This document shows, piece by piece, positions 18,206 through 25,969 of a stretch of 64,000 bases of DNA. Source of the DNA: Paraliobacillus ryukyuensis (lineage in GTDB: Bacteria > Bacillota > Bacilli > Bacillales > Amphibacillaceae); NCBI RefSeq assembly GCF_003315295.1, contig NZ_QNRI01000003.1, positions 186,001-250,000 on the forward strand. The letters run 5' to 3'. Under the pieces are notes generated by a model that was not told where the DNA came from, searched no databases, and was given only the letters and a program-made list of their open reading frames with translations. Numbering within the stretch: the stretch's first letter is position 1; the number at the start of each line of letters is the position of its first letter. The position numbers and the translations under genes were made by a program.

Positions 18206-18655
18206 ATGGATCAAACAAAAATAAGCATCTCATTACTAACATCGGAACGAGCGATTCGTGACGCATTTACTGTTATGAGTGAGCTTCGTGGCCATCTAGA
18301 TGAAGAAACTTACGTAGCATTAGTAAAAGAGGCACAAGGAAAAGATCAGTACCACTTAGCTGCACTATATTATCAAAACAAAATTGTTGCTGCCGTTGGT
18401 TTCAAACCGATGATCACCTTATACTATGGTCGGTTTGTTTGGGTCAATGATCTGGTTACGACAGCCTCCATGCGTTCACACGGTCTAGGTGAAACATTGC
18501 TTCGCTATGTAGAAAACTGGGCGCTAGCGCATGGGTATGAAGCAGTTGCATTGTCATCTGGTCTACAGCGGACAGATGCACATCGGTTTTATGAGCAAAA
18601 AATGGCATATGACCGTGTAAGTTATGTATTCAAAAAAGTACTAAATAACAATTGA
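18206..18655 (+). CDS. GNAT-family N-acetyltransferase
   Basis: Small acetyl-CoA-dependent transferase of 149 residues. The motif A region VNDLVTTASMRSHGLGETLLRYVENWA (about 92-118) carries the acetyl-CoA loop RSHGLGE; DAHRFYEQKMAYDRVSYVFKK is the usual C-terminal beta-bulge end. GAGGAG precedes the ATG. Substrate unknown. A hairpin at 18672-18694 (GAAGCGAT / ATCGCTTC) follows without a clear T run. Confidence 0.85.
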   Translation: MDQTKISISLLTSERAIRDAFTVMSELRGHLDEETYVALVKEAQGKDQYHLAALYYQNKIVAAVGFKPMITLYYGRFVWVNDLVTTASMRSHGLGETLLRYVENWALAHGYEAVALSSGLQRTDAHRFYEQKMAYDRVSYVFKKVLNNN

Positions 18656-18725
18656 CTCTTTTGCCCCGAAAGAAGCGATACAATCAATCGCTTCACTATA
18701 AAAATGATAAAAAGGAGGGTTTCTT

Positions 18726-19031
18726 ATGCCTCACTGTCAACACTGTGGCACTCGCTGGAAATGGATGCAAACATTGAAAACATCATTTACAATGAATACA
18801 TATGACGGTGTTACTTGTCCGTATTGCGGAGAAAAACAGTACCAAACCAAAAAGTCTCGACGTAATACTTATCTATTGTACTTGTTTTTCCCTATTTTGT
18901 TCGTAATTAATTTACTAGTTGATGTTCCTTCATTCCTAAACTTGGTTTTATTAATTATCTTCTTTATAAGTGCAATATTACTGTTTCCAAGAATTTTAAA
19001 ATTATCAAGTGAAAATGAATTGGTTAAGTAA
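18726..19031 (+). CDS. TIGR04104-like zinc-ribbon membrane protein
   Basis: A 101-residue protein with CQHCGTRW at 4-11 and CPYCGEKQY at about 36-44, two CxxC pairs likely binding one zinc, then two hydrophobic segments (about 54-73 and 75-92). It fits the small putative zinc-finger family TIGR04104 of Firmicutes. AAAAGGAGGG precedes the ATG. No experimental role is known to me. Confidence 0.75.
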   Translation: MPHCQHCGTRWKWMQTLKTSFTMNTYDGVTCPYCGEKQYQTKKSRRNTYLLYLFFPILFVINLLVDVPSFLNLVLLIIFFISAILLFPRILKLSSENELVK

Positions 19032-19042
19032 TGCGTACATAG

Positions 19043-19266
19043 GAAGTTGGTATTTTATTGTTCGATGAAGTAGAAGTGCTTGATTTTGCTGGCTCGTTTG
19101 AAGTGCTTTCTTTGACAGAATATCCGGTGACAAAGCAAAAAAAACTTTCGTGTGCATACTGTATCTCAACAGGGGCAACTAATCCAAGCTAGAAATGGTT
19201 TACAAGTTCAACCCGACTTCTCTTTCGCTAGTGCTAACAGCAGGACTTGTTTCTGGTATGAAAACG
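19043..19266 (+). pseudogene. DJ-1/PfpI-family amidotransferase-like remnant
   Basis: Two frames hold pieces typical of a DJ-1/PfpI protein: EVGILLFDEVEVLDFAGSFE at the start, then VHTVSQQGQLIQARNGLQVQ in another frame, then a degenerate LVLTAGLVSGMKT where a VPGG-type strand is expected. At least two frameshifts separate them and the C-terminal half is missing. The sequence stops abruptly at 19266, where an unrelated ArdC-like remnant begins. Confidence 0.7.
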
Positions 19267-20033
19267 TGGAACAAATTTGGTAGACCAGTAAACAAGGGAG
19301 CAGAGGAGATTAAGATATTTGCTCCAATCAAGAAAAAGGAAAAAGAGATTGGTGAGAAAACAAAAAAAGAAGTAGAGCGAAATGTAGTCAAAGGTTACCG
19401 AATGACTAACGTATTTAATGTAAATGACCCAAACGGTGTTCCTTTACCTTTAAATCCGATTGTTACTAAAAACGTAAAAGAAAGTGAATTTGCTGAAAAA
19501 CTCTATATGCCCATGGTTAATAAAATAACTAACGAACTTCCTGTAGTGGTAAACCAGGATTACAAAGACCCAAGTAATGGTTACTATTCGTCGTTGGAAC
19601 ACAAAATGCTAATTCACACCCTGATCTTACGAATCAATTCAAGACTTTAATTCACGAATACGCTCATTCTATTTTTCATAGTGACACAGGAAAATATAAA
19701 TCAATAGATCAAAATACTAAAGAAGTACAAGCAGAGATCATGGCTTATATTACACTTAAAAACTTTAGCGTGGACACAAGTGCTTATTGCTTTGGTTATA
19801 TCAAAGGTTGGACAGAAGAACAAGAAGAAAAATTACTTCTTTCTTACCAAGAAGATATACAGTCGGAAAGCGCGAAGTTGATAAGAAAAATAGAAGATGT
19901 AGTAATTGAACGCAAAATTCCCTTTAATGCTTTTGTCATATTAGATGTGAATGAAGCATCGATTGAAGAAGGAGAGCGACCAATAACGCTTGTTCAATAC
20001 GCCGACACGTATACGATAGCTAGGGGAACTTAA
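19267..20033 (+). pseudogene. ArdC-like antirestriction/IrrE-type metallopeptidase remnant
   Basis: The sequence starts inside the ArdC N-terminal domain (WNKFGRPVNKGAEEIKIFAP) and continues to YKDPSNGYY in one frame; a -1-type shift at about 19577-19595 leads into a second frame with LIHEYAHSIFHSDTGKY, whose HEYAH (19652-19669) is a zinc-protease HExxH motif. The first ~60 residues expected of ArdC are missing. ArdC-type genes ride on plasmids and integrative elements, so this is debris of a mobile element fused to the PfpI remnant. Confidence 0.75.
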
Positions 20034-20077
20034 AAATGGCCGTTATATAGAAATATTTTAGAGGTAGATGATTTCTA

Positions 20078-20851
20078 ATGAGCGCTCAGATTGATTTCGG
20101 AAAATTAACAGAGCTAAAGAAAAATAATAATAAAAGAAGACCGTTATCTAAACAACTAGTCAAAAGCTTGCAAGAAGATTATTTAATAAAAAATACTTAT
20201 CACTCCAATGCAATTGAGGGAAATACATTAACAGTATATGAAACAAAAGCGATTCTTGAAGAGGGTGTAACGATTTCAGGTAAATCAATGCAAGAGCATT
20301 TAGAAGCTATCAATCATAAACAAGCTATATTGTTAAGCGAAGAAATCGTTAAAAAGAAAGAGCCTATAACGGAACGCTCAATAAAATACCTTCATGGAAT
20401 TATATTGTACGGAATTGATAATAGTAATGCGGGTGTTTATCGTAATGATAACGCTATAATTAGTGGCGCCAGCCATACGCCACCTCCTTTCTTGAGTGTT
20501 CCACAGGAAATGAGTCGACTAATGGAGTGATATCAACAAGAAAATACGATGCATCCAGTGGAGAAGGCAGCTGTTCTTCATAGCAAATTTGTAAACATTC
20601 ACCCTTTTATTGACGGAAACGGACGTACTGCTCGGTTGTTAATGAATTTGGAACTATTCAAGTCGGGTTACTTACCAATCATTATCGAGAAAGAACACAG
20701 ATCCGAATACTATCGGGTATTAGATATAGCTGAAGTTTCAGGAAATTATGATCCGTTTGCTAATTTTTTAGCTAATTACGAAGAACAAGAACTAACCAGA
20801 TATAATCAATTGTTACAACGAGAGAGAAGTGTTAATAAGTTGGATCTTTAG
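20078..20851 (+). pseudogene. Fic-family AMP-transferase gene broken by an in-frame TGA
   Basis: One reading frame of 258 codons is interrupted only by TGA at 20528-20530, where the family has Trp (LME-W-YQQEN). The first half carries the inhibitory-helix motif SNAIEGN (S/TxxxE) and the Fic_N fold; the second has the full active-site motif [12 protein letters not shown]. The catalytic fragment has an ATG at 20549 but no ribosome site. Fic proteins AMPylate targets such as gyrase or act as toxin modules. A recent loss is likely because everything else is intact; readthrough is possible. Confidence 0.85.
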
Positions 20852-20929
20852 ATCAAAGATGTTGACATGAATAACAAAATCGTTGCATTTAGCTAATTAA
20901 TAAGCTAAACTAAATATAAATACGGTACT

Positions 20930-21079
20930 ACAAGTATAACTAAGTTACCGAAAGGTGATACTAAAAATACTGCCAGTGCTGGTAACACTGACAGTAAGCT
21001 ATCAATAAAATACTCCCTTAAAGGGGAAGCGCAGACGTAATCCGCCGAGCAGTCAACTCAATGGCGGATTATTTTTTTT
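20930..21079 (+). ncRNA. Candidate antisense antitoxin RNA
   Basis: The plus strand opposite and beyond the toxin 3' end contains a stable hairpin ACTGCCAGTG / CACTGACAGT (20969-20995) and ends in a strong terminator. The toxin stop codon lies inside that terminator, so the two transcripts would overlap at their 3' ends as in txpA/ratA-type loci. The promoter was not confidently located. Confidence 0.5.
21038..21079 (+). terminator. Terminator of the antitoxin RNA
   Basis: TAATCCGCC / GGCGGATTA, 9-bp perfect stem with a 16-base loop, followed by eight T residues on the plus strand. Confidence 0.85.
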
Positions 21080-21152
21080 GATGAAAAGACAGTACTACAA
21101 CAATCAAAGTTGCGAAAGAAATCATTAAGGTTAATGTTTCGAAGACTGTCAT
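21069..21152 (-). CDS. Holin-like type I toxin peptide
   Basis: A 27-residue peptide beginning MTVFETLTLMISFATLIVVV and ending SFHQKK. The MTVFE start, one membrane helix and a lysine tail match the putative holin-like toxin family (Hol_Tox; TxpA/BsrE relatives) of Firmicutes. A strong AGGGGGTGG site lies five bases before the ATG. The minus-strand mRNA would have a long leader with a 10-bp hairpin at 21203-21226. It faces a plus-strand terminator and antisense RNA, the standard type I arrangement. Confidence 0.75.
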   Translation of the reverse strand: MTVFETLTLMISFATLIVVVLSFHQKK

Positions 21153-21357
21153 TAGCACCACCCCCTTCCATTATGGGGTGTGTGCTTCCGCCATTAAGTT
21201 AGTAAACTATTGATACCAATAGTTTAAGGTAGAATATAAAATTAATCAATTGCAATAAACTAGAATTTTAGATTATAAAGTGTAGTTTACTGAATAGTCT
21301 CATATTGGAATAATTAGTATAGTGAAGAAGTACTGTATAACATCGGAGGATAGTAAT

Positions 21358-21507
21358 GTGCTTGCTGATATCGAACGAAAAATACTTCTTATTATCGTTA
21401 ATTGCGAAAAGTACGGAAATTAAAAAATAACAACTAAAGATAAATTCATAGAAAAATTAGGTTATTGGACTGGTAAGGAAATAAGCGAAATACAGTCCAT
21501 TTTATAA
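21358..21507 (+). pseudogene. Small degenerate gene remnant
   Basis: Downstream of a GGAGG site, a frame reads VLADIERKILLIIVNCEKYGN, a TAA, then KITTKDKFIEKLGYWTGKEI. Both halves look like one small helix-turn-helix-like protein with a nonsense codon. Family not recognised. Confidence 0.3.
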
Positions 21508-21615
21508 AACTAGAAAAAACAAAATAATTTCACAGAAAAACAACACTATTTCTTCCTTTGTCAAAAATGGATAATTTCTATTTGAGATAGCAGATCCTAT
21601 AGGACATTTTAAAGC

Positions 21616-21650
21616 AAAAGCCATCACTTCCTATGAAAGTGATGGCTTTT
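21616..21650 (-). terminator. Terminator of the secreted orphan gene
   Basis: A 14-bp perfect stem AAAAGCCATCACTT / AAGTGATGGCTTTT with a T-rich minus-strand tail; it may work in both directions. Confidence 0.85.
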
Positions 21651-21698
21651 GTGGTTGAATAAATAACAGTGGTGTGATTAAATCAACAATCCGTCAGA

Positions 21699-22202
21699 CT
21701 AGTACTGCCGAGCAGATACATCAATATCCATATTGTGTCCATCTTTTGTATATACGTATACACGCCATGTTCCTTGCAATCCATTACCATTCTTCATATC
21801 AAATGTACGAGTGAGTTGATCTCCAGGACCCAATTTTCTATCTCCAAAGTCTTGTCCATTATCAGTTCGTTCTACGCGGAAATACACAGTCTTGGACCTA
21901 TGATTATTTTTAACCCAAATATTTAAATCTTCACCGTCTTCAGGTTGAAGTGTAAAAGATCTTGAGAAAGCATCATAACCAGTGTGCGACAAGGTGAAGA
22001 GTCGACGATCTAGAATAGTTATTGGTCCAGATGTTGGCGTAAATGATCTTCCCTCTACTGCAAGGTTACTTGTTGCGTTCACTTCTTGTTTAGGTGAAAT
22101 TTTCGAAGAATCTACTCCCACCTCAGACGCAGAGACATTTGAGACTAAGAAAACTGCCACTATAGCTGTGGAAATGAGCGTTACAATTGATTTTTTAAAC
22201 AT
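21699..22202 (-). CDS. Secreted protein of unknown function
   Basis: About 167 residues from ATG 22202; a GTG at 22208 is in frame but only three bases from AGGAGG, so the ATG at nine bases is preferred. MFKKSIVTLISTAIVAVFLVSN is a signal peptide with likely cleavage after VSA. The mature part is polar, without cysteine, rich in beta-type stretches (GPITILDRRLF, KTVYFRVERTDNG, GTWRVYVYTKDG) and may form a small beta-sandwich. No family recognised. It sits alone in the accessory island, next to the type I toxin locus. Confidence 0.75.
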   Translation of the reverse strand: MFKKSIVTLISTAIVAVFLVSNVSASEVGVDSSKISPKQEVNATSNLAVEGRSFTPTSGPITILDRRLFTLSHTGYDAFSRSFTLQPEDGEDLNIWVKNNHRSKTVYFRVERTDNGQDFGDRKLGPGDQLTRTFDMKNGNGLQGTWRVYVYTKDGHNMDIDVSARQY

Positions 22203-22561
22203 TTTCACTTTCCTCCTAGGTTAAATATTTTAACTAAGAAGTCTAGTCTGTAGTTGTAAATATCAATTGATATTGAACAAATTCTTATATATATATAAGT
22301 TTCGTACTTCAAGAGCTCTTGGTTATATTTTACAACAGAGAACTAAATTTGTAAATGGTGGAAATGTAAAATAATTGCAAAATCAAGTGTTATAAAGTAG
22401 CTTTTCTCAAAAACACCCTTGTTTCGATGATTAATTATTCTATGCAGAAATAGAAAGGACTTTCAGAAAATGTAATTGAACAAAATGAGTAGACTCTTGC
22501 TTGCGTTAGGTTGCTTTTACACCAGTAACCTGAATGCTATAATACAAAGAAAGCAATGTAT

Positions 22562-22667
22562 TCAATAGAGACTAAACATGAGTGAAACAAGCGAAGTACC
22601 ATCTTCTCTCATGATGGACATGATGAGACTTCATAGTCACGTCTAAACCGACAAGCAATTGAGACAT
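22562..22667 (-). pseudogene. IS110-family transposase, 5' remnant
   Basis: After a GGAGGTGA site, ATG 22667 opens MSQLLVGLDVTMKSHHVH, the RuvC-like DEDD N-terminus of IS110 transposases (Asp9 in GLDV). A frameshift near codon 18 moves into IMREDGTSLVSL, which continues the family pattern, then the frame ends. Only about 35 codons remain. The 200 bp upstream (22668-22900) may be the element's non-coding end. The rest of the gap 22209-22929 is AT-rich with nothing else recognisable. Confidence 0.75.
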
Positions 22668-22900
22668 AGCCATCACCTCCTAAGGTGGGATCTAGTAATC
22701 AAAACTCTACAAAAGGTATTCATTCTTAGCAATATAGTGTCACGCTTCCCCACCCACGGGTGAAGCAAAAACAAAAATGGGTGTGAATAAGGAAGCAATG
22801 ACTTTCTCATTATCATAAATTTATCTATGCATTTCACGAAATGTGAAGAGAGCATTCAAGGAGGATGCGAATCCAACTGGAAATTTCTCTAAGAAGAGCT
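22668..22900 (-). other. Upstream non-coding flank of the IS110 remnant
   Basis: This stretch precedes the transposase start and holds a hairpin-forming segment (CCCACCCACGGGTGAAGC near 22750). In IS110 elements the non-coding region beside the transposase encodes the bridge RNA. Whether a bridge-RNA fold remains here is not established. Confidence 0.3.
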
Positions 22901-22929
22901 CTTAAACATATTATACGAGGAGGAAAGCA

Positions 22930-23502
22930 ATGATTACCTGTAAGGGAAAAAAAGTAATTCTTAGAGAAGCAACACTAGCAGATATTGATACATTATATTA
23001 TTGGAAATTCGAAGAGAAGGAACAGCTTTCCAAACAATGGAATGGTCCATACATTCCAGAAACCTTTTTAACAAAAGAAGCGTATCATGAAATGTGGGCG
23101 AGTTCTATTGATCCTTTTCTCCATCTACCCGATGCATTAGTCATTGATGTTGATGGCGTTGTGATTGGAACGGTAGCTTTTTATTGGGTAGATAAACATA
23201 CAAATTGGTTAGAAACTGGCATTGTCATTTATGATTCAACATATTGGCATGGCGGATATGGTTCAGAAGCGTTTCAATTATGGATCGATTTTCTATTTGA
23301 ATCAAGCAATATTCACCGTTTGGGTATTTCCACTTGGTCGGGAAATAATCGAATGATACGCGTAGCTGAGAAAGTTGGCATGATCGAAGAAGCTCGAATT
23401 AGAGATGCACGTGAAGTGAATAAAACTTATTATGATGCGATAAAAATGGGGATTTTACGACGGGAATGGGACCACAATCAAACTTCATTTCCCGGGAAAT
23501 AA
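22930..23502 (+). CDS. GNAT-family N-acetyltransferase (RimJ/RimL type)
   Basis: Transferase of 190 residues. The N-terminal KKVILREATLADIDTLYYWK is the RimJ/L-type opening; WHGGYGSEAFQLWIDFLF (about 116-133) is the acetyl-CoA loop and IHRLGISTWSGNNRMIRVAEKVGM the following helix-strand. GAGGAGG lies six bases before the ATG. The last codons contain a perfect Noc-binding palindrome. Substrate unknown. Confidence 0.88.
   Translation: MITCKGKKVILREATLADIDTLYYWKFEEKEQLSKQWNGPYIPETFLTKEAYHEMWASSIDPFLHLPDALVIDVDGVVIGTVAFYWVDKHTNWLETGIVIYDSTYWHGGYGSEAFQLWIDFLFESSNIHRLGISTWSGNNRMIRVAEKVGMIEEARIRDAREVNKTYYDAIKMGILRREWDHNQTSFPGK
23487..23500. promoter_or_regulatory. Perfect Noc-binding site (NBS)
   Basis: ATTTCCCGGGAAAT is identical to the 14-bp NBS bound by Noc in B. 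subtilis. It overlaps the last codons of the acetyltransferase gene (TTT CCC GGG AAA TAA). noc itself is at 59027-59881. Confidence 0.85.
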
Positions 23503-23613
23503 GACAATTATTCTCTAATTTTTTTAGTTATACGTTTAATCGTTCCATTTAAGGAACACATGTATAATAGGAGTAGTAATCACAAAAAATAAACATTTAT
23601 AGGAGGAATGATG

Positions 23614-23973
23614 ATGAATCGCATCATTTTTGTAGAAACAGGAGTTGGCATTGACACGCATGGACAAAATGTAACAAAAGCAGCTGTTCGCGCAGTTGAA
23701 AATGCAATTCATTATAACTCAATGCCTGGCTTAAAAGAATATCTACCTGAAAAGTCATTAGACAACATGAAAGTAAATGTGAAATTGGCAGTACCTGCGG
23801 ATAAAGATCTCCTTGATCACGCAGCAATAAAAAAAGAGATTCCTTATGGAACCGTTACCGTTGAAGTGGTTGATGGTGGCATGGCAACATCCAGTGGCAT
23901 TCTTTTAGAAGAACAAGCTGATACGAGTGATCTCATGTATATTGTCAATGCAGCTGTTGAAGTCGGTTATTAA
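23614..23973 (+). CDS. Lin0512-family protein
   Basis: A 119-residue protein from ATG 23614; ATGs at 23608 and 23611 are too close to AGGAGG (23601-23606). It begins MNRIIFVETGVGIDTHGQ and contains AVPADKDLLDH and YGTVTVEVVDGGMATSSG, the pattern of the Lin0512 family (PF09585), a small conserved protein of unknown role. Single gene with its own ribosome site. Confidence 0.82.
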   Translation: MNRIIFVETGVGIDTHGQNVTKAAVRAVENAIHYNSMPGLKEYLPEKSLDNMKVNVKLAVPADKDLLDHAAIKKEIPYGTVTVEVVDGGMATSSGILLEEQADTSDLMYIVNAAVEVGY

Positions 23974-23989
23974 TTTAACCTATTTCGCG

Positions 23990-24271
23990 AATCGAGGCTA
24001 GGACAAAAGAGTAAATGAACAGGAAAAATCCGAACATTAACGTGTGAAAATATAACGCTTTGGCAAATACTTCGCTTTCCTCGGGCACACAGGACGTGAC
24101 GGTTTTAGTATAACTTCTACCCACTTCACACAGTAGATCTTCGACTCATGGGAGTGCGATTACTCGCCCCATCGAACACGTTTGCTTTTCCCGCAGGAGT
24201 CTATGTATGTTGGCTATGCTTCTTTCACATTGTTCGGCTTCTTCTAATTTTGTTTTGCCCCAGCCTCGATT
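23990..24271 (-). repeat. Dispersed inverted-repeat element, copy B
   Basis: A 282-bp non-coding element bounded by AATCGAGGCTAGGACAAAA and its near-perfect inverse (17 of 19). Inside, on the minus strand, are ACTCCTGCGGGAAAAG, GGGGCGAGTAATCGCACTCC and CCCGAGGAAAGCGAAGT, motifs of repeats seen in many Bacillaceae genomes. The core matches copy A; the terminal GAGGCTGGGACAAA-type repeat matches copy C. A chance open frame runs from it into the next gene. Confidence 0.8.
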
Positions 24272-24303
24272 CATTTTTTTATATAAAGGGAGATAACTAC
24301 TAC

Positions 24304-24852
24304 ATGATTCGCTTAACTTATTTTACCGAAGCAGATATCGAACAATTGGTAGCTTGGAATGCTGATACATCTGCTGCTTTTTTGATGCAGTGGTCTGGTA
24401 AAGAATTTACATATCCATTGACAAAAGCACAAATTGAGAGGTATATGCAAGAGAGTAATAAAGCAAATGCTACCAAGTTAATTTATAAAGTGATTGATGA
24501 AGCTTCAAATCAAGTAATCGGGTTTTGCGCTTTAAACAAAATTGATTATCAGCACAAAAGCGCTCGAATTAGTAAAATATTAATCGGGGAATCCTCGATG
24601 CGCGGAAAAGGATTTGGCCGTCAGATAATTCAGGCTTTATTACAGATTGGGTTCGAGACATTACACTTACACCGAATTAGCTTAGGTGTATTTGACTTTA
24701 ATCAAGCCGCCATTTCCTGTTACAAAAATGTCGGCTTAAAAGTAGAAGGTGTCTTACGTGATACCTGTCTTGTGGACAATGAATATTGGAGTTTGTATGA
24801 AATGAGTATGTTGGAGCAGGAATATAATACGTTAATACAAGTTTATAATTAA
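24304..24852 (+). CDS. GNAT-family N-acetyltransferase
   Basis: A 182-residue transferase beginning MIRLTYFTEADIEQLVAWN at ATG 24304 (GGGAG eleven bases before). The frame is open further left to 24148, but that part is repeat copy B and is rejected. SSMRGKGFGRQIIQALLQIGF is the acetyl-CoA loop and LHRISLGVFDFNQAAISCYKNVGL the conserved C-terminal half. Its promoter region was probably altered by the repeat. Substrate unknown. Confidence 0.87.
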   Translation: MIRLTYFTEADIEQLVAWNADTSAAFLMQWSGKEFTYPLTKAQIERYMQESNKANATKLIYKVIDEASNQVIGFCALNKIDYQHKSARISKILIGESSMRGKGFGRQIIQALLQIGFETLHLHRISLGVFDFNQAAISCYKNVGLKVEGVLRDTCLVDNEYWSLYEMSMLEQEYNTLIQVYN

Positions 24853-24856
24853 CACT

Positions 24857-24899
24857 AATTATGCCTATCCACTTATTTTTTGCTTGGATAGGCATAATT
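24857..24899. terminator. Bidirectional terminator between acetyltransferase and manA
   Basis: A 15-bp perfect stem AATTATGCCTATCCA / TGGATAGGCATAATT between convergent genes. Confidence 0.85.
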
Positions 24900-24918
24900 T
24901 ACTTCTTGATATAAAAAG

Positions 24919-25878
24919 TTAGGATGGATAAGAAACGATGCACTCAGCTGTACCAGTGAAACCAAAACGATCAACGGTGGCAGGAATAATAAAGTGATCG
25001 CCTTTTACTACAGCAAATGTTTGTCCGTCAATGGTTACTGTCGCTTCTCCTGTAATTACACTGATTTGAAGAAAATCTGCTTGGCGTACTTGTTCTGTCT
25101 CTCCATCTAGTTGCCAGTGATACACGGTAAAATATTTTTCTGATACTAATTGTCTGGCAGTAAGTCCGTCTTCTTTTGTTTCGACTTGATTATAGTTTGG
25201 TGTTTGATGCGGCACAGTTGTTACTTCCACCGCAGCAGCCAAATGTAGTTCGCGCTTATTGCCTGCTGCATCGGTACGGTCATAATCATACACTCGATAC
25301 GTAATATCGGAACTCTGTTGTGTTTCTAAAATAACAATTCCTTTACCAATTGCATGGATGGTACCACTAGGCACATAAACAAAGTCACCAGCTTTTACAG
25401 GGACCCGGCGTAACAATGTATCCCATTTTCCATCCGCAACCATAGTTTGTAACTCTTCTTTCGTTTTTGCATGATGACCAAAGATAATTTCTGCACCTTC
25501 ATCCGCTGATAGCACATACCAGCATTCGGTCTTCCCATACGGCTGATTTTCCGCCTCACGTGCATAGGTATCATCTGGATGCACTTGAACAGAAAGGTCA
25601 TTCGCCGCGTCTAATATTTTTACCAATAATGGATAAGCTTCGTCATTATCAACAGCTTTATGAAACAATTCTCCATATGCTTCCCAAGCATCTTTTAATG
25701 TTTTACCAGCTAACGGACCATTTTTGATGACACTAGGACCATTTGGGTGAGCGGAAATCACCCATGCCTCACCAGTATGTTGATATGGTATGTCATAATG
25801 AAATTCTGTTTGAAGTTTTTGTCCACCCCAAATTCGTTCTTGGAAAACTGGTTGCAAAAAAATTGGTTGTTGGTACAT
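24919..25878 (-). CDS. manA: Mannose-6-phosphate isomerase, class I
   Basis: Zinc enzyme interconverting mannose-6-P and fructose-6-P. At 319 residues it is the short Firmicute type-I form. SVQVHPDD, YGKTECWYVL and PSGTIHAIGKGIVILETQQSSDITYRVYDY carry the metal ligands (Gln, His, Glu, His) and the substrate arginine region. The ATG at 25878 follows a GAGGAG site. Monocistronic, ending at a shared terminator; the DnaA-box cluster lies directly upstream. Confidence 0.95.
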   Translation of the reverse strand: MYQQPIFLQPVFQERIWGGQKLQTEFHYDIPYQHTGEAWVISAHPNGPSVIKNGPLAGKTLKDAWEAYGELFHKAVDNDEAYPLLVKILDAANDLSVQVHPDDTYAREAENQPYGKTECWYVLSADEGAEIIFGHHAKTKEELQTMVADGKWDTLLRRVPVKAGDFVYVPSGTIHAIGKGIVILETQQSSDITYRVYDYDRTDAAGNKRELHLAAAVEVTTVPHQTPNYNQVETKEDGLTARQLVSEKYFTVYHWQLDGETEQVRQADFLQISVITGEATVTIDGQTFAVVKGDHFIIPATVDRFGFTGTAECIVSYPS

Positions 25879-25969
25879 GTTAATAAACTCCTCTATCCTT
25901 TTTCCTCTATCTTATCATAGCATTGAATAGAAAATATACGAAGATTTGATACTATTCAACAACAATCAG

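Noticed and set aside
24148-24303. N-terminal extension of the acetyltransferase gene
   Set aside because: The extension lies in dispersed repeat copy B and has no ribosome site; the GNAT fold starts at 24304.
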